A DNA stretch of 64,000 nucleotides from positions 27,595,013-27,659,012 of the forward strand of contig CM043968.1 in the NCBI GenBank assembly GCA_014529385.2. Direction: 5' to 3'. Positions within the stretch are counted from its first letter, which is position 1, and every line of letters begins with the position of its first letter. The notes under the pieces are model-generated. The model saw nothing but the letters and a program-made list of their open reading frames with translations. It was not told the DNA's origin and did not search any database. A program made the translations under genes and the position numbers. Source of the DNA: Adiantum capillus-veneris. Lineage: Eukaryota > Streptophyta > Polypodiopsida > Polypodiales > Pteridaceae. Of this stretch, positions 62,233 to 64,000 are shown in pieces.

Positions 62233-64000
62233 GAGTAGTCAAACGATGCACTTTCCCCCCAAAAAAAGAAGGTGGAAAATTTTATGATTTTTGGCCTTCC
62301 ATAACTCCCACATATGATCTCTAATTTGAGTGAAAATCATAGATGTGAAGTCTACACATCGAGCTCTTTCCATAGATATGCTATATGATATGGTTTTACC
62401 CGCTAGAATTTAAATTCCATTTTGTGGGGAACCTTTGAATTCAAATAAACTAGCCGTTTTGGCTGTTTGAATTCAAAAGTTGTCCTTTGATTACTTCCAT
62501 AATACTAAAGGTTTGACTTCCTTAAACTGCCAAATAAAGAGGCACTCTTAGACCCCATTCTCTTCTTAATGTAAATATAACCTGGGCTTCAATGCGGTTG
62601 AATTCTTCTTCCATATATACAAATCAAGTTAGCATGTCATGATTAAAGTGCTCAACGATCACGTCAACATGTTTTCTGTGAAATCATTTATTCAATTTTA
62701 TCTAACTTTATGTTGCAAGACAGAGATAGAATGCCTTATTCAATTACATAATCTACATTTTTCACCAAAAGTGAAACAGAAATTTAATCATGATTTTAAT
62801 TTCACATTAGTCATCAACTAGTCATAGACTAGAAGTCATTACAATGTTGTAGCCCACTCTATGGGCACCGTTTAGACAAAGAGAGAGGTCAAAGGCGCTA
62901 GGCCATGTTGAGGGATTAATTTGATTTCCAGTGTAAGCACATTGCTAAAAACCTCCCGCTTATTTTTCTCATGGGATACTGACAAGCACCTCAAGAGGCA
63001 GTTACAAGTATGGCACATGTAGAAAACATCCATGGCTTTAGTTTTTTTTTTTCGAGTGGGGGGTAGGTATACACTCGAGGGTGGCGCATGTGAAATATTT
63101 CTCACATTGTTTTTTGGTTTATATTTTCAGATAATGGAGAGGAGGGAAGTGGATTGTAGTGTTTGTCTTCATGCATGACCCCCAATCCACAATGCCTATG
63201 TAGACACTCTTCTGATAAAAATGGAGCATCATTTTGCAAGAGTGGAGATCATTGTGGAGGTAGTCATGCCCATGCACATATTATTGGGTTTGGAGAAGAG
63301 AGTTGATGATCTGCAAAATGTTATTTTGGAACATCTCTATTGTTCCTTTAGTGGCTACGTAATTGTGAATGGTGGGCTGACTACTATCTACATTACACTC
63401 TTTTATCCATTTCTCTATATGGCCGTCATTCCAAAATCATGAAATGAGAATCAAACACTCCACCTAACAAGCCATGGAAACTAGATAGATAATTCCACGA
63501 TGAGCGATGTCCAAAATTGTAGCTTTGTCTTTAATCTGTTGATCCACTATGGGTCCATGCAAGTGCACTTTGAAGATTTCTACAACGTAAAGTGGATCTT
63601 TAAAGGAAGGACGGGTGACACCCACACACTTCACATGTGCCCATCTTCCCTTTCCCATTTATGGAGCCTATATGTTGAAGATGGTGGTATCAGACACAAG
63701 ATGTAAAATAGGGGGGAGCTGAGAGGGGCTCTAAAGCAACAACAATTGACATAACAGGCTTTGCTCTAATGCTGACTCCTGGATCCTCAACAACATTGGA
63801 AGAGATGGCTTCCACTCTTGCACGCTTTGATAATTTTCAAGATTCTTCTTGCTCTTGAACTTTGTATACAACTATTGCACAAGTTGTATGTGGGTATCTA
63901 TGCTCGACGAGGTAGTAGTATCAAGAATTTCTAGCTCCTCAAAAGTCTTTGTGATTTGACCAATAGTTTGCTTGACCATGTTAAATAATGAACCTGATTT
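62233..64000. other. Unassigned DNA to window end
   Basis: Short open frames (62639-62821, 63221-63442, 63500-63706 and opposite-strand ones) show no family motif. No LTR, TIR or RNA gene is recognised. Confidence 0.5.

Overview
This is nuclear DNA from a land plant with a large, repeat-filled genome. The evidence is one plastid-type 9-cis-epoxycarotenoid dioxygenase (NCED) gene, plant Ty1/copia, Ty3/gypsy and CACTA elements, GT-AG introns, a copia primer-binding site for plant initiator tRNA-Met, and a very high load of (GA)n, (CT)n(CA)n and poly-G/poly-C repeats. The NCED is clearly related to, but not closely matched with, the angiosperm proteins I know. A fern or other non-angiosperm is my best guess, held with low confidence.

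Layout. 1-1.8 kb: NCED, an intronless abscisic-acid biosynthesis gene whose start codon lies just left of the window. 1.8-5.9 kb: non-coding DNA with a 138-bp foldback and simple repeats. 5.9-7.6 kb: decayed Ty3/gypsy pol (+). 8.14-13.24 kb: a structurally complete Ty1/copia element (-) with two LTRs, PBS, PPT and a 5-bp target duplication, but dead coding capacity. 13.3-14.2 kb: LINE-ORF1-like fragment. 14.4 kb: nested palindrome. 16.7-27.2 kb: a Ty3/gypsy element (-) whose pol appears split by a 5.3-kb insert bounded by 230-bp direct repeats. 27-32 kb: gene-poor DNA with minisatellites. 32.1-35.5 kb: another Ty3/gypsy (-). 35.8-39.7 kb: CACTA (En/Spm) transposase remnant (-). 40.4-43.9 kb: a gag-only LTR retrotransposon (+). 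44.6-48.1 kb: fragments of a second copia family and a foldback element. 48.1-54.3 kb: a Ty3/gypsy pol (-) whose integrase is interrupted by a block of compound microsatellites and runs in frame into a retropepsin-like domain. 54.8-59.0 kb: two convergent, spliced, non-LTR-type genes that I cannot place in a named family. 59.2-61.0 kb: a LINE ORF1-like gene without ORF2. 61-64 kb: tandem repeats and unassigned DNA.

Only NCED looks like an ordinary functional host gene. Nearly everything else is mobile DNA at different stages of decay. Many in-frame stops look like CAG to TAG or CGA to TGA changes, as expected from deamination of methylated cytosine. The most interesting locus is the convergent gene pair at 54.8-59.0 kb: the + strand gene encodes a transposase-like protein with a possible RNase-H fold and a Cys-rich insert, and the - strand gene encodes an acidic partner of unknown function. 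The second is the integrase-protease reading frame at 48.4-49.7 kb.
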